Assembly: GCF_001713395.1 (NCBI RefSeq)
Contig: NZ_CP016451.1
Location: forward strand, 1 to 64,000
Length of the DNA stretch: 64,000 bases
Source: Sinorhizobium sp. RAC02
Lineage (GTDB): Bacteria > Pseudomonadota > Alphaproteobacteria > Rhizobiales > Rhizobiaceae
Direction: 5' to 3'
Of the stretch, positions 1-8,688 are shown piece by piece. The position numbers and the translations under genes were made by a program. A model generated the notes under the pieces. It was given only the letters and a program-made list of their open reading frames with translations. It searched no databases and was not told the DNA's origin. Positions within the stretch are counted from its first letter, which is position 1, and each line of letters opens with the position of its first letter.

Positions 1-395
1 TCCAGATCAGGAGACAGATCGCCATCGTAGCAAACCAGAACCTCATGCGATCCCGGCTGCGCCGTCACGACGGGGACCTGTTCGAGTGCCTGTCGCACGG
101 CCCGCTCCGCCGCGGCATGATCGCTGACGAGCACGTCGAAGCGGATCAGGATCGCGCCATAGGCGGGAACGGCTTCAAGAAAGCCATCGAAAGGTGCGGC
201 GACCAACGCCCTGTCGAGTTGCACGACCCTCGCATGAATGGCGTGGTCGATCCGCTCACCGAACTCGACGAGCAGGCTGTGCTCGGCAACGGGGCTGAAG
301 ACTGGGAAGGTGCGTTCGGCGCTCACGGCAGGCCACGCATTCGACAACGACCGCGTTGGCTTCTGCAATCCAATACCCTCATCGGGATCATCCAT
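1..395 (-). CDS. pxpB: 5-oxoprolinase subunit B (PxpB/KipI family), cut by window edge
   Basis: Reading the minus strand from the ATG at 395 gives an open frame that leaves the window. It contains HSLLVEFGERID, an AVPAYGAILIRFD-type segment and HEVLVCYDGD, all typical of the N-terminal half of PxpB/KipI (allophanate hydrolase subunit 1 family). In the known PxpABC complex, A, B and C together hydrolyse 5-oxoproline to glutamate using ATP. The start lies one base past the stop of pxpA, so the two are very likely co-translated. The subunit C gene would be expected just left of the window. The true substrate may be a related lactam. Family assignment is confident; only about 130 residues are visible. 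Confidence 0.85.
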   Translation of the reverse strand, partial: MDDPDEGIGLQKPTRSLSNAWPAVSAERTFPVFSPVAEHSLLVEFGERIDHAIHARVVQLDRALVAAPFDGFLEAVPAYGAILIRFDVLVSDHAAAERAVRQALEQVPVVTAQPGSHEVLVCYDGDLSPDL

Positions 396-396
396 T

Positions 397-1158
397 TCAG
401 GCTCTCAGGAAGGCGGCAACCGAGACGTCGGCGTCCCCAAGTTTCGCGCGGATCGTCTGCGCCATGGCGAGGGCTCCGGGCGTATCGCCGTGAACGCAAA
501 TCGACTGTGCGGCAAGCTGGATTGGCGGCCCCTCGATCACCGGCATGCGCCCGGTCTCAAGGAACCGGACAAGCCGCACCGCTGCCTCCTCGGCATCATG
601 CAGGACAGCGCCGGCCTGCGACCGCGGCACCAGCCTGCCGTTCGGCAGGTACGCCCTGTCGGCAAAAATCTCGGAAAACACTTCAACGCCTTGAGCCCTG
701 GCCGCCAGTTCAAGCTCGGTGCCCGAGATTGCCAGAACCGCCAGCTTCCCCGGCAACGCCGCGACTGCAACAACGATCGCATCGGCAACCGCCCGGTCAT
801 CGGCCGCAAGATTACCGAGCGCGCCGTGCGGCTTGACGTAGCGCACCGCGGCACCGGACATCGCGGCGATGCCCTGAAGGCTGCCCACCTGAGCAGCCAC
901 CATACGCCCGATCTCGACCGGTTTCATCGGGATGATCCGGCGCCCGAAGCCTTCGCGGTCGGCATAGCCGGGATGAGCACCGATGACGACGCCACGCTCA
1001 ATGGCCCGCTGCACGGTCATAAACATCGTCTCCGGGTCGCCGGCATGGCCGCCACAGGCAATGTTGGCCGAAGTGACGACATCGAGCATGGCCGCGTCGT
1101 CCCCCATCGCCCAGGGGCCAAAACCCTCGCCCAGATCGGAGTTAAGATCAATTTTCAT
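397..1158 (-). CDS. pxpA: 5-oxoprolinase subunit A (LamB/YcsF family)
   Basis: The protein begins MKIDLNSDLGEGFG and continues with ANIACGGHAGD, the hallmark start of the LamB/YcsF (PxpA) family. About 253 residues, the usual family length. An upstream in-frame extension to 1221 exists, but the family N-terminus clearly begins at 1158. PxpA acts with PxpB and PxpC in ATP-dependent opening of 5-oxoproline, and the pxpB start follows directly. It is near the end of a long leftward operon with VOC, SDR, FAD oxidase, aldehyde dehydrogenase and TPP enzymes, suggesting that a cyclic amide is one entry substrate or a by-product to be cleared. Confidence 0.88.
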   Translation of the reverse strand: MKIDLNSDLGEGFGPWAMGDDAAMLDVVTSANIACGGHAGDPETMFMTVQRAIERGVVIGAHPGYADREGFGRRIIPMKPVEIGRMVAAQVGSLQGIAAMSGAAVRYVKPHGALGNLAADDRAVADAIVVAVAALPGKLAVLAISGTELELAARAQGVEVFSEIFADRAYLPNGRLVPRSQAGAVLHDAEEAAVRLVRFLETGRMPVIEGPPIQLAAQSICVHGDTPGALAMAQTIRAKLGDADVSVAAFLRA

Positions 1159-1171
1159 CGTCACTCCCGGC

Positions 1172-1615
1172 TCATGTGCCCGGCTTGTTGGTGGAGCGCG
1201 TGAGGAGGACGACACCTCCATCCTCTGCCGTGTCGTAATAGGTGAACCCGGTCCGGTTTTCGCGTCGCCCGGACATTTTTACCGGAATGTTCGCGGCCTT
1301 CTCCGCCGCGTCGGCATCCGCCACCTCGAAGCCTAGATGGAACACGCCTTCACCCTTCGTCTCCAGGTGCTGGCGCTGCGGGCTCGGATCCTCGCTCGGC
1401 TGGCAGAGTTGCAGCTGGATGTTGGGCATATTGCAGATACGATACTGCATCTTGCCGAACGCCGTCGGGTTCGGAACGTTCAGTTCCTGGTATTCCGCCA
1501 GCGGCGGATAGGCGATCCAGGGGCTGATACCGATGGACTCGTAATAGGCCTGTGCCTTGTCGATGTCATGAACAACGAGGCAGATGTGATGAAGCTTCTC
1601 GAACACCGGGTTCAT
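1172..1615 (-). CDS. VOC (glyoxalase/dioxygenase-fold) family protein
   Basis: A 147-residue protein starting MNPVFEKLHHICLVVHDID, a typical first beta-alpha-beta unit of the vicinal oxygen chelate fold, with a second half around VFHLGFEVADADAAEK. The His in the first strand and the second-half His and Glu fit VOC metal ligands. The family covers glyoxalase I, methylmalonyl-CoA epimerase and extradiol dioxygenases; the sequence alone does not decide between them. It sits 13 nt upstream of pxpA and 3 nt downstream of the SDR gene, so it is part of the same transcript. As known background, a VOC protein also occurs in the Pseudomonas itaconate locus. Confidence 0.8.
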   Translation of the reverse strand: MNPVFEKLHHICLVVHDIDKAQAYYESIGISPWIAYPPLAEYQELNVPNPTAFGKMQYRICNMPNIQLQLCQPSEDPSPQRQHLETKGEGVFHLGFEVADADAAEKAANIPVKMSGRRENRTGFTYYDTAEDGGVVLLTRSTNKPGT

Positions 1616-1618
1616 GGA

Positions 1619-2395
1619 TCAATCCTCCTTCGCGGGCATGACATAGTTCAGCACCCGCCGGCCGCCGTCGGGATAGATCGTCTCGCCGGTGATGAACGAG
1701 GCGTCGTCGCTGGCAAGGAAGGCCACGACCGAGGCGATCTCATCCGGTTCGCCGTAGCGCCCCATCGGTGTGCGCATCATGATCGCCTTGTGGCCGGCGG
1801 TGTTGATGAAGTCGCCCGCAACCATCTCGCTCATGATCGTGCCGGGACCAACGCCCGCGACGCGGATGTCATGGGGCGCGAAGGCGACGGCGGCGGTTCC
1901 GGTGATCTGGTTCATGCCGCCTTTCGAGATGGCGTAAGGCGCGACATTGGGGTTGGCGAGGCCAGAATTGACTGACGACATGTTGATGATGACGCCGCCC
2001 CGGCCCTGCGCAATCATCTGGCGGCCGGCGGCCTGGGTGCCAAAGAACGCCCCCTTGAGGTTCACGTCCAGCACCTTGTCGTAGGTTTCCTCCGTGACAT
2101 CGAGGAACGGCACGATGGGGCAGATCCCGGCATTGTTCACCATGACGTCGATGTGGCCGAACCGTTCGACGGCTTTGGCGACCAGCGCCTCGACCTGATC
2201 CTTGCGGCTGACATCGGTGACGACGGACAAGAGCGTATCGGGGGAACCGATTTCGGACGCAGTCGCCTTGAGACGCTCTTCGTTCACGTCCGAGATGACG
2301 ACCTTGGCGCCCTCGGACAGGAAGCGCTCGGCCGTGGCACGGCCGATGCCCTGCGCAGCTCCAGTGATGACGACGACCTTTCCTTCAAACCGCAT
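1619..2395 (-). CDS. SDR family NAD(P)-dependent oxidoreductase
   Basis: A 258-residue classical short-chain dehydrogenase. It has the GAAQGIG nucleotide-binding motif near the N-terminus, an NNAG motif and the catalytic YAISK (Tyr-x-x-x-Lys) preceded by the MSS serine region. It should interconvert a hydroxyl and a keto group on a small substrate with NAD(P)H. It lies in the leftward operon between the FAD oxidoreductase (14 nt gap) and the VOC gene (3 nt gap). Substrate cannot be read from sequence; context suggests an intermediate of the same amino/keto-acid pathway. Confidence 0.85.
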   Translation of the reverse strand: MRFEGKVVVITGAAQGIGRATAERFLSEGAKVVISDVNEERLKATASEIGSPDTLLSVVTDVSRKDQVEALVAKAVERFGHIDVMVNNAGICPIVPFLDVTEETYDKVLDVNLKGAFFGTQAAGRQMIAQGRGGVIINMSSVNSGLANPNVAPYAISKGGMNQITGTAAVAFAPHDIRVAGVGPGTIMSEMVAGDFINTAGHKAIMMRTPMGRYGEPDEIASVVAFLASDDASFITGETIYPDGGRRVLNYVMPAKED

Positions 2396-2409
2396 GACAG
2401 TCTTCTCCT

Positions 2410-3585
2410 TCAGTAAATGATGCTCTCGGGCATTGGTTTGCCCTGGCGAATCCGGTGATAGCCCAACGGCGAGAGGTCGAGGCTGGTATAGGCGCCCTTG
2501 ACGATCAGCTCCGCGACCCCGCGACCCGCAGCGGGGGCGTGCATGACGCCGTGACCGGAGAACCCGGTCGAAAAGACCAGATTGCCGATCTCGTCGTGCT
2601 GGCCGATGATCCCGTTGTGATCGAGTGCGTTGATCTCGTAATGTCCGGCCCAGGATCGCTCCAGCCGCAATTGCTCCATCGCGGGAATGCGGGCGGCGAG
2701 CGCCGGCCAGAAGACCTCTTCCATCAGTTCGTGATGGGGCTCGAAGTCGTCGGTCGCGTCGGGGTCACGGTGGGCGGGAGGCTGGATGCCGCCGATAAAA
2801 CCTTCGCCTTCGGGGCGAACCCAGATGCCGGACGTGTCGAACAGCATGGGCAGGTTCGATGCCTTCAACGGCGCCTTGAAGGAAAAGACCGTGCGCTTTC
2901 GCGGCGTAACGGGCAGCGGCTGTGCAAGCGTCGCGGTCAGCGCGCCCGAGGCAGCACCTGCCGCCATGACGCACCAATCGCACGGCAAATGCGTGCCATC
3001 GTGCAGCCGCACCCCGCGCACGCGGGCACCGATCAGGTCGAAACCCCCGACCTCTGCGCGAACATAGCGCACGCCCAGTCCCTTGGCCGCATCGCGCACC
3101 AGCGACAAGAGCGACCAAGCGTCAAACCAGCCCTCGCCCGTGACGCCGAAAGTGCCGATGCCGATATCGTCGACGGACACGTATGGAAAACGGGCCGCAA
3201 TATCGTCTGGAGCCAAGGCAAGAATGTCCGCCCCCTCCGTGCGCTGCATGTCCACGGCGGCGCGGCGGGCGTCCACCGTTTCCGGCCCACCGAGGATGAG
3301 GTAGCCATTTTCGACATAGCCGATATCGGCCGCGGGACCGAAGGTCTCCTTGATCCGGCGGAAGAAATCCACGCCGAACAGGCTCATATGGATGTTGACC
3401 GGTGTACCGAACTGCGTGCGGATCGAGGCGGCCGACAGGGCGGTGGAACAGAACTGATAGGTCGGGTCTTTTTCGACGACCGTGATTTCGCCCGCAAAGC
3501 CCTCGCGGCGCAGGAACCACGCCGCGAAGCTGCCCATGATCGCGCCGCCGACGATGATCACCTTTGCCTTTGCGGTGTCGCTCAT
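2410..3585 (-). CDS. FAD-dependent amine/amino-acid oxidase-like protein (DAO family)
   Basis: About 391 residues. The N-terminus KVIIVGGAIMGS is a Rossmann-type dinucleotide-binding loop. A second conserved block near the C-terminus, GNLVFSTGFSGHGVMHAPA, is typical of DAO-family enzymes such as sarcosine oxidase, glycine oxidase and D-amino-acid dehydrogenase. The expected reaction is oxidation of a primary or secondary amine (or a hydroxy acid) to the imine/keto product with FAD. It lies 7 nt downstream of the aldehyde dehydrogenase gene. With the TPP decarboxylase and aldehyde dehydrogenase it suggests the chain amino acid, 2-oxo acid, aldehyde, acid. Confidence 0.82.
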   Translation of the reverse strand: MSDTAKAKVIIVGGAIMGSFAAWFLRREGFAGEITVVEKDPTYQFCSTALSAASIRTQFGTPVNIHMSLFGVDFFRRIKETFGPAADIGYVENGYLILGGPETVDARRAAVDMQRTEGADILALAPDDIAARFPYVSVDDIGIGTFGVTGEGWFDAWSLLSLVRDAAKGLGVRYVRAEVGGFDLIGARVRGVRLHDGTHLPCDWCVMAAGAASGALTATLAQPLPVTPRKRTVFSFKAPLKASNLPMLFDTSGIWVRPEGEGFIGGIQPPAHRDPDATDDFEPHHELMEEVFWPALAARIPAMEQLRLERSWAGHYEINALDHNGIIGQHDEIGNLVFSTGFSGHGVMHAPAAGRGVAELIVKGAYTSLDLSPLGYHRIRQGKPMPESIIY

Positions 3586-3592
3586 GGCTGCC

Positions 3593-5071
3593 TCACCGGA
3601 TCACGAAAGGGTTTGCGACCTGGCCAGCCGTGTCGATCCAGACCGTCTTGGTCTGCAGGTAGGCATCGATTGCCTCCTGCCCGCTTTCACGACCGACGCC
3701 ACTGCGCTTATACCCGCCGAAGGGCGCCATGTAGCTGACCGCGCGGTACGAGTTCACCCAGACGGTGCCCGCCTCCAGCACGGCGCTGCCGCGAAGGGCG
3801 CGCGCAACATCGCCGGTCCAAAGCCCGGCCGCCAGGCCGTAAGGGCTATCGTTGGCGATCGCGTAGGCCTCTTCCTCGTCATCGAAAGGGATGATCGACA
3901 GGACCGGACCGAAAACCTCTTCGCGCGCGATGCGCATCTGATTGTTCACGCCGCAAAAGATCGTCGGTTCGACGAACCAGCCGTCGCGCAACGCCTCGGC
4001 ATCCGGCACCTTGCCGCCCAGGACCGCTTGCGCGCCCTCGTTACGGGCAATGTCGAGATAGGACAGAATCTTCGCGCGCTGGGCCTGGGTCGTTATCGGA
4101 CCGACCTGCGTCGTCAGGTCGGCCGGATTTCCAAGCCGTGCCGTGCCGGCGAGCTTGACGACACCATCGACCACGCGATCATGCACCGACCGCTGCACCA
4201 AAAGGCGCGAGCCGGCAATGCAGGTCTGGCCGGACGCCGCAAAGATCCCCGAGACTGCGCCGTTCACCGCATTCTCGATATTTGCATCGGCGAAGACGAT
4301 GTTGGCGGATTTTCCGCCCAGTTCCAGCGTGACGGACTTCAACCCCTCGGCCGCCGCGCGATAGACCGCGATGCCGCCCGGCTCGCCGCCGGTAAACGCG
4401 ATCTTGGCGACATCCGGATGATTGACCAATGGCACGCCGACATCCACCGGCATGCCCGTGACGGTGTTGACGACACCGGGTGGAAAGCCCGCCTGTTCGA
4501 ACAGCTTCACGAACTCCAGCGCGGAGGCCGAGGTATGTTCGGACGGTTTGATCACCACGGTGTTGCCAGCGGCAAGAAGCGGCGCAAGCTTCCACGTCAG
4601 CAGCATCAGGGGCGAATTCCAGGGAACGATCGCCGCGATCACGCCAATCGGCTCGCGGCGGGTGAAGGCGAACATGCCCGCCTTGTCGATGGGCAGCACC
4701 GCACCCTCGATCTTGTCGGCAAGCCCGCCAAAATATCGATACCATTCGGGGATATAGCGCATCTGCGCGGCCATCTCCGCAAGAAGCTTGCCATTGTCGC
4801 GGGTTTCCAGTGCGGCAAGGCGGTCGGCATTTTCCGCAATCAGATCGGCGACCCGCACGAGCAGCTTGCCGCGCGCGCTGGCGGTCAGCCCGGCCCATTG
4901 CGGAGACCGGAAGGCAGCCTTGGCGGCGGCAACCGCGACTTGCACCTCGGCCGGGCCATCCAGCGGTATCAACGCCCACGGCTTGCCGGTGAATGGATCG
5001 AAGGATTCGAACGTGTCACGCACCGGCTGACGTCGGCCGCCAACCGTGTTCTCAAAGTGCTGTAGCGCCAT
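3593..5071 (-). CDS. NAD(P)-dependent aldehyde dehydrogenase
   Basis: About 492 residues, full length for the family. Catalytic elements are visible: TLELGGKSANIVF with the general-base Glu, and ASGQTCIAGSR with the nucleophilic Cys. The start MALQHF at 5071 is preceded by a GGAGGG ribosome-binding site; an in-frame start five codons earlier is less likely. It should oxidise an aldehyde to a carboxylate in the cytoplasm. The two genes upstream encode a split TPP decarboxylase, the natural source of such an aldehyde. Confidence 0.9.
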   Translation of the reverse strand: MALQHFENTVGGRRQPVRDTFESFDPFTGKPWALIPLDGPAEVQVAVAAAKAAFRSPQWAGLTASARGKLLVRVADLIAENADRLAALETRDNGKLLAEMAAQMRYIPEWYRYFGGLADKIEGAVLPIDKAGMFAFTRREPIGVIAAIVPWNSPLMLLTWKLAPLLAAGNTVVIKPSEHTSASALEFVKLFEQAGFPPGVVNTVTGMPVDVGVPLVNHPDVAKIAFTGGEPGGIAVYRAAAEGLKSVTLELGGKSANIVFADANIENAVNGAVSGIFAASGQTCIAGSRLLVQRSVHDRVVDGVVKLAGTARLGNPADLTTQVGPITTQAQRAKILSYLDIARNEGAQAVLGGKVPDAEALRDGWFVEPTIFCGVNNQMRIAREEVFGPVLSIIPFDDEEEAYAIANDSPYGLAAGLWTGDVARALRGSAVLEAGTVWVNSYRAVSYMAPFGGYKRSGVGRESGQEAIDAYLQTKTVWIDTAGQVANPFVIR

Positions 5072-5152
5072 GTGGCCCTCCCCCAACGGCGCATTCGCCG
5101 CTTGTTCCTTAAGTTGGCAAGGGTGCCGGCACCGGCCGCCCGCCCCAACGTC

Positions 5153-5740
5153 TCAGCAGGTTGCGAGCCCCAGATGGGCTCGGAAGCGGTTCTTGACAAA
5201 GACCGCATCGCGTGGCGGCAGCGAACGCGGTAGGTTCTCCGCCTTGATCTTCAACACGAAGAGCCGCGGGCCGATAGCAGGTTTGCGCAAACGGTCTGCC
5301 AAAGCGTCAACCTCGTCGAGGCTGCGCAATTCGGCCGTGTCCGAAAAACCGGCGGCGGCGGCAATCCTGTCGAGGGCGATCCCGCTGTCGGTATGGCTGG
5401 GCTGCATTCCTGTCTCGCCGAAATGCTGGTTGTCCAGCACGATGATATCGAGGTTCGCGGGCTTGGCCACGGCGATCGTCGCCAGCGCGCCGAACGCCAT
5501 CAGCATCTCGCCGTCACCGGTGATGACCATCACCCGCTTGTCGCGTTGCGCCTGCGCCAGCCCAAGGCCTGTCAGCGCCGCGCCACCCATGGCGCCCCAG
5601 AGATAAAAGTTGTTGTCCTCATCCCCGGCGGCATGCACGTCGTAGCTGGGCGATCCGAGACCGGTCACCACCAAAGCTCCGTCGCGCGCGGCCAGCAACT
5701 TGTTCACCGCCGTCCGGCGGTCCATCACAGCGTCATTCAT
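5153..5740 (-). CDS. TPP-dependent decarboxylase, C-terminal (TPP-binding) subunit
   Basis: About 195 residues with the TPP/Mg motif: GDGEMLMAFG, then LDIIVLDN about 26 residues later. Size and content match the small subunit of two-piece decarboxylases such as sulfopyruvate decarboxylase (ComE-like) or the C-terminal half of phosphonopyruvate decarboxylase. The ATG at 5740 is preceded by GGTGA five bases upstream; GTG codons at 5752 and 5749 are alternatives that would overlap the upstream stop. Its partner, the PYR-domain subunit, lies directly upstream. The pair should decarboxylate a 2-oxo acid to an aldehyde, which the next gene could oxidise. Confidence 0.85.
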   Translation of the reverse strand: MNDAVMDRRTAVNKLLAARDGALVVTGLGSPSYDVHAAGDEDNNFYLWGAMGGAALTGLGLAQAQRDKRVMVITGDGEMLMAFGALATIAVAKPANLDIIVLDNQHFGETGMQPSHTDSGIALDRIAAAAGFSDTAELRSLDEVDALADRLRKPAIGPRLFVLKIKAENLPRSLPPRDAVFVKNRFRAHLGLATC

Positions 5741-5745
5741 CTTGC

Positions 5746-6300
5746 TCACCACTTCTTCTTACCGAGCAGCCGCTGGCCGATCAAAACCGCAATCTGCTGG
5801 TCGGCGTCAAAGGCCATGCCAGCCGCCTGGGCCACGATCTCGACCAGATCCTCGCCCGTTTCCGCCCGCAGAACCGTGACGCCGATAGCCTTGAGGGAGG
5901 CTTCCGTTGCCTGACCCATAGGCACCTGCCACGGGTTGAATTCGGCCCACTCGCCACGCATCGTCACCAGCAGCAGCAGCGGTGTGCGGGTTTGCACGGG
6001 CAGGGACAGCATGTTGATACAGTTGCCGACACCGGACGACTGCATCAACACCACCGAACGTTCGCCCCCGAGCCAGGCTCCGGTTGCGATGGCTATGCCC
6101 TCTTCCTCGGTGGTCAGCACGTTGGTCGTGACATCCTTGTCCGCGCCGAACAGGCGGATCAGCGACGAATGCCCCGCGTCGGGCACATAGGACATCTGGT
6201 TGATGCCAGCGGCCTTCAACACGTCATACAGTTCGAGCGGCCAATCATCGGCCAGATCACGGGCTCTTTCACCCGTGGAAATCGCTTCAGCGACAGTCAT
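5746..6300 (-). CDS. TPP-dependent decarboxylase, N-terminal (PYR-domain) subunit
   Basis: About 184 residues, first gene of the leftward operon. It contains LTTEEEGIAIATGAWLGG, where the Glu that activates the thiamine ring is expected, and VVLMQSSGVGNCINMLS, both typical of the alpha subunit of sulfopyruvate/phosphonopyruvate decarboxylases. The start MTVAEAIS at 6300 was chosen because an upstream extension to 6486 has no family-like sequence and runs into the divergent LysR promoter. The partner subunit follows at once. Whether the substrate is sulfopyruvate or another 2-oxo dicarboxylate cannot be told from sequence. Confidence 0.83.
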   Translation of the reverse strand: MTVAEAISTGERARDLADDWPLELYDVLKAAGINQMSYVPDAGHSSLIRLFGADKDVTTNVLTTEEEGIAIATGAWLGGERSVVLMQSSGVGNCINMLSLPVQTRTPLLLLVTMRGEWAEFNPWQVPMGQATEASLKAIGVTVLRAETGEDLVEIVAQAAGMAFDADQQIAVLIGQRLLGKKKW

Positions 6301-6401
6301 TTGCAGGTCTCCCGGCGTGGCTGGTTTTTTCCGGTATAGCCTTGCCGAGAACGATGCACATCGACCCTTTTTTATTATCAGATATAGCGGTATTGTATAG
6401 C
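6301..6401. promoter_or_regulatory. Divergent promoter region between catabolic operon and LysR gene
   Basis: The 101-bp spacer separates the leftward TPP/ALDH operon from the LysR gene. It is far more AT-rich than its surroundings near 6368-6400. Two TATAG repeats at 6384 and 6396 lie 12 bp apart, just before the LysR ATG at 6402. LysR-type regulators usually bind such divergent spacers and control both directions; that role is inferred. Confidence 0.55.
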
Positions 6402-7385
6402 ATGGAACTCTCACAGCTAAGAACGTTAATCCACGTCTCCGAACTCGGCAGCCTGTCGAAAGCGGCCGACCGTCTGCACATTGCACAGCCGGCGCTCAGC
6501 CGGCAGATACGCCTCCTCGAGGAAGAGCTTGGCGTGCGGCTTTTCGATCGCCACGGACGCGGCATGATCGTCACCGACCAGGGGCGGGATGTCTTGCGCC
6601 ATGCCCTGCGTGTCATGGCCGAACTGGAGGAGATCCGGGCCTCGGTTGCCGATGAGGGCGCGGCATTGCGCGGGCATGTTTCCATCGGGATGCCACCGAC
6701 CGTGGCGGACATTTTGTCCGAACCGCTCGTTGCCGCCTTCCGCGCCAACCATCCGGACGCAACGTTGCGGATCGTCAGTGCCTATTCCGGCTATCTGCTG
6801 GACTGGATGCATCGCGGCGAGATCGACGCGGCTATTCTCTACGATCCGAAATCGGCCCGGACGTTGCGCGTGCAGCCCCTGCTCGAAGAGGTGCTGTTCC
6901 TGATCGGGCCGCCAGGAACGGGGCTTTCGCAGGACGTGGCGGTTGATTTCAGCGATCTCGAGAACGAGCGGCTGCTCTTGCCGAGCCACGGCCATGGCTT
7001 GCGCGTGATTTTGGACAAATGCGCGGACGACTGCGGCTTCGCCCTGCATGTGCCGGTGGAAGCGGACAGCTACTCGACGCTGAAATCGCTCGTGCGAAGC
7101 GGCCATGGGTCGACCATCCTGCCCTTGGCGCCGATCCACCAGGATCTCGCGGCAGGGCAGCTTTGCGCGGCACCCTTGCGAAACCCGGTCCCGTTGCGAC
7201 GGCTCATCCTGTCCTACCCGACCGATCGGCCGGTGGCCCGTCTGGCACGGTTTGCAGGACAGGTGATCGCGTCCAATGTGACGCGCATGGTCCAGCAGAG
7301 CATCTGGCCCGGCCGGTTACCGCCGGAAGGTGACGACGTGCAGACGAAACTCGCGAAGGTTTCGGCGCTATCCGCCCGTAAATAG
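6402..7385 (+). CDS. LysR-type transcriptional regulator of the catabolic region
   Basis: About 327 residues. The N-terminal winged HTH is clear: MELSQLRTLIHVSELGSLSK, then AADRLHIAQPALSRQIRLLE. A periplasmic-binding-like effector domain follows from about residue 90. The start at 6402 gives the standard LysR N-terminus; the longer in-frame start at 6342 is rejected. It is transcribed away from the TPP/ALDH operon and towards the acyl-CoA operon, so it is placed to control both. The ligand is probably a pathway intermediate. Confidence 0.92.
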   Translation: MELSQLRTLIHVSELGSLSKAADRLHIAQPALSRQIRLLEEELGVRLFDRHGRGMIVTDQGRDVLRHALRVMAELEEIRASVADEGAALRGHVSIGMPPTVADILSEPLVAAFRANHPDATLRIVSAYSGYLLDWMHRGEIDAAILYDPKSARTLRVQPLLEEVLFLIGPPGTGLSQDVAVDFSDLENERLLLPSHGHGLRVILDKCADDCGFALHVPVEADSYSTLKSLVRSGHGSTILPLAPIHQDLAAGQLCAAPLRNPVPLRRLILSYPTDRPVARLARFAGQVIASNVTRMVQQSIWPGRLPPEGDDVQTKLAKVSALSARK

Positions 7386-7519
7386 CGAGAGAAACCACGG
7401 GGCTGAAGGCGTAAACGTGGACCGATACAATTCGCTTATAGCTGATCTACATGACTTGTCGTTGTCGGCATGCCTCGCCTCTGGCAAGCATCGTGCACGA
7501 AGTTAGAGGAGTGAGCGCG

Positions 7520-8680
7520 ATGAGCGACGCCATCGAAACCTATCCGGAAATCCGCGAAGCCGTGGGCAAGCTCTGCGCAAAATTTCCCGGCGAGTACTGG
7601 CGCAAGCTGGACCGCGACATGGCCTATCCGCAGGACTTCGTCGATGCCCTGACGGAGGCTGGCTGGCTTTCAATCCTGATCCCTGAGGACCATGGCGGCG
7701 CGGGCCTCCCGCTTTCGGCGGCCGCCGCCGTTCTCGAGGAAATGCAACGTGCCGGCTGCAATGGCGGCGCCTGCCATGCCCAGATGTACACGATGGGCAC
7801 GCTTCTGCGCCACGGCTCCGCCGAACAGAAGCAAAAGTACCTGCCGAAAATCGCCAGCGGTGAGCAGCGCCTTCAGGCGTTCGGCGTCACCGAGCCGACC
7901 AGCGGCACCGATACCGGCGCGTTGAAGACCACCGCGCGCCTGGAGGGCAACCACTACGTCGTCAACGGGCAGAAAATCTGGACGAGCCGGGCGGAACATT
8001 CCGACTTGATGCTGCTGCTTGCCCGCACCACGCCGCTCAAGGAGGGCATGAAGAAGACGGATGGCCTCTCGGTGCTGCTGGTCGACATGCGCAAGGCCAA
8101 GGACCACGGACTGACCATCCGTCCGATTCGCACGATGATGAACCATGCGACGACCGAAGTGTTCTTCGACAATCTGCGTGTGCCCGCCGAAAACCTGATC
8201 GGCGAGGAAGGCAAGGGTTTTCGATACATCCTCTCGGGGATGAATGCCGAACGAATCCTGATCGCCGCGGAATGCGTGGGGGATGCAAAATGGTTCATCG
8301 AAAAGTCCGTGTCCTACGCAAAGGACCGCACGGTCTTCGGCCGCCCCATCGGGCAAAACCAGGGCATCCAGTTTCCCATCGCCAAGGCCTATGCCAACAT
8401 GCGCGCCGCCGAACTGATGGTGCGCGAAGCGCTCAGCCTTTATGAGGCGGGCAAGAATCCGGGCGCGGAGGCGAACATGGCCAAGATGCTGGCCGCCGAC
8501 GCCAGCTTCGAAGCCGCCAATGCCGCGGTTCAGACCCATGGCGGCTTCGGATTTGCCGAGGAATATGACGTGGAGCGCAAATTCCGCGAAACGCGCCTCT
8601 ACCAGGTCGCGCCGATTTCGACCAACCTGATCCTGTCCTATCTCGCCGAGCATGTGCTGGGCCTGCCACGCTCCTATTGA
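7520..8680 (+). CDS. Acyl-CoA dehydrogenase
   Basis: About 386 residues with family blocks FGVTEPTSGTDT (FAD/substrate loop), VVNGQKIWTSRAEHSD, RTVFGRPIGQNQGIQF and THGGFGFAEEYDVER. It should introduce a 2,3-double bond in an acyl-CoA, passing electrons to ETF. The start ATG at 7520 follows GAGGAG. Near the C-terminus the canonical YEGT catalytic-Glu site reads LYQVAPIST, so the usual base is absent there; some subfamilies use a Glu elsewhere. It heads the rightward operon and would supply an enoyl-CoA to the hydratase encoded downstream. Confidence 0.9.
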   Translation: MSDAIETYPEIREAVGKLCAKFPGEYWRKLDRDMAYPQDFVDALTEAGWLSILIPEDHGGAGLPLSAAAAVLEEMQRAGCNGGACHAQMYTMGTLLRHGSAEQKQKYLPKIASGEQRLQAFGVTEPTSGTDTGALKTTARLEGNHYVVNGQKIWTSRAEHSDLMLLLARTTPLKEGMKKTDGLSVLLVDMRKAKDHGLTIRPIRTMMNHATTEVFFDNLRVPAENLIGEEGKGFRYILSGMNAERILIAAECVGDAKWFIEKSVSYAKDRTVFGRPIGQNQGIQFPIAKAYANMRAAELMVREALSLYEAGKNPGAEANMAKMLAADASFEAANAAVQTHGGFGFAEEYDVERKFRETRLYQVAPISTNLILSYLAEHVLGLPRSY

Positions 8681-8688
8681 GGTTCACA

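Noticed and set aside
2455..5065. Long plus-strand open frames (over 400-500 codons) opposite the FAD oxidase and aldehyde dehydrogenase genes
   Set aside because: They lie antisense to genes with clear catalytic motifs, have Arg/His-rich composition and show no family features; they are codon-bias shadows.
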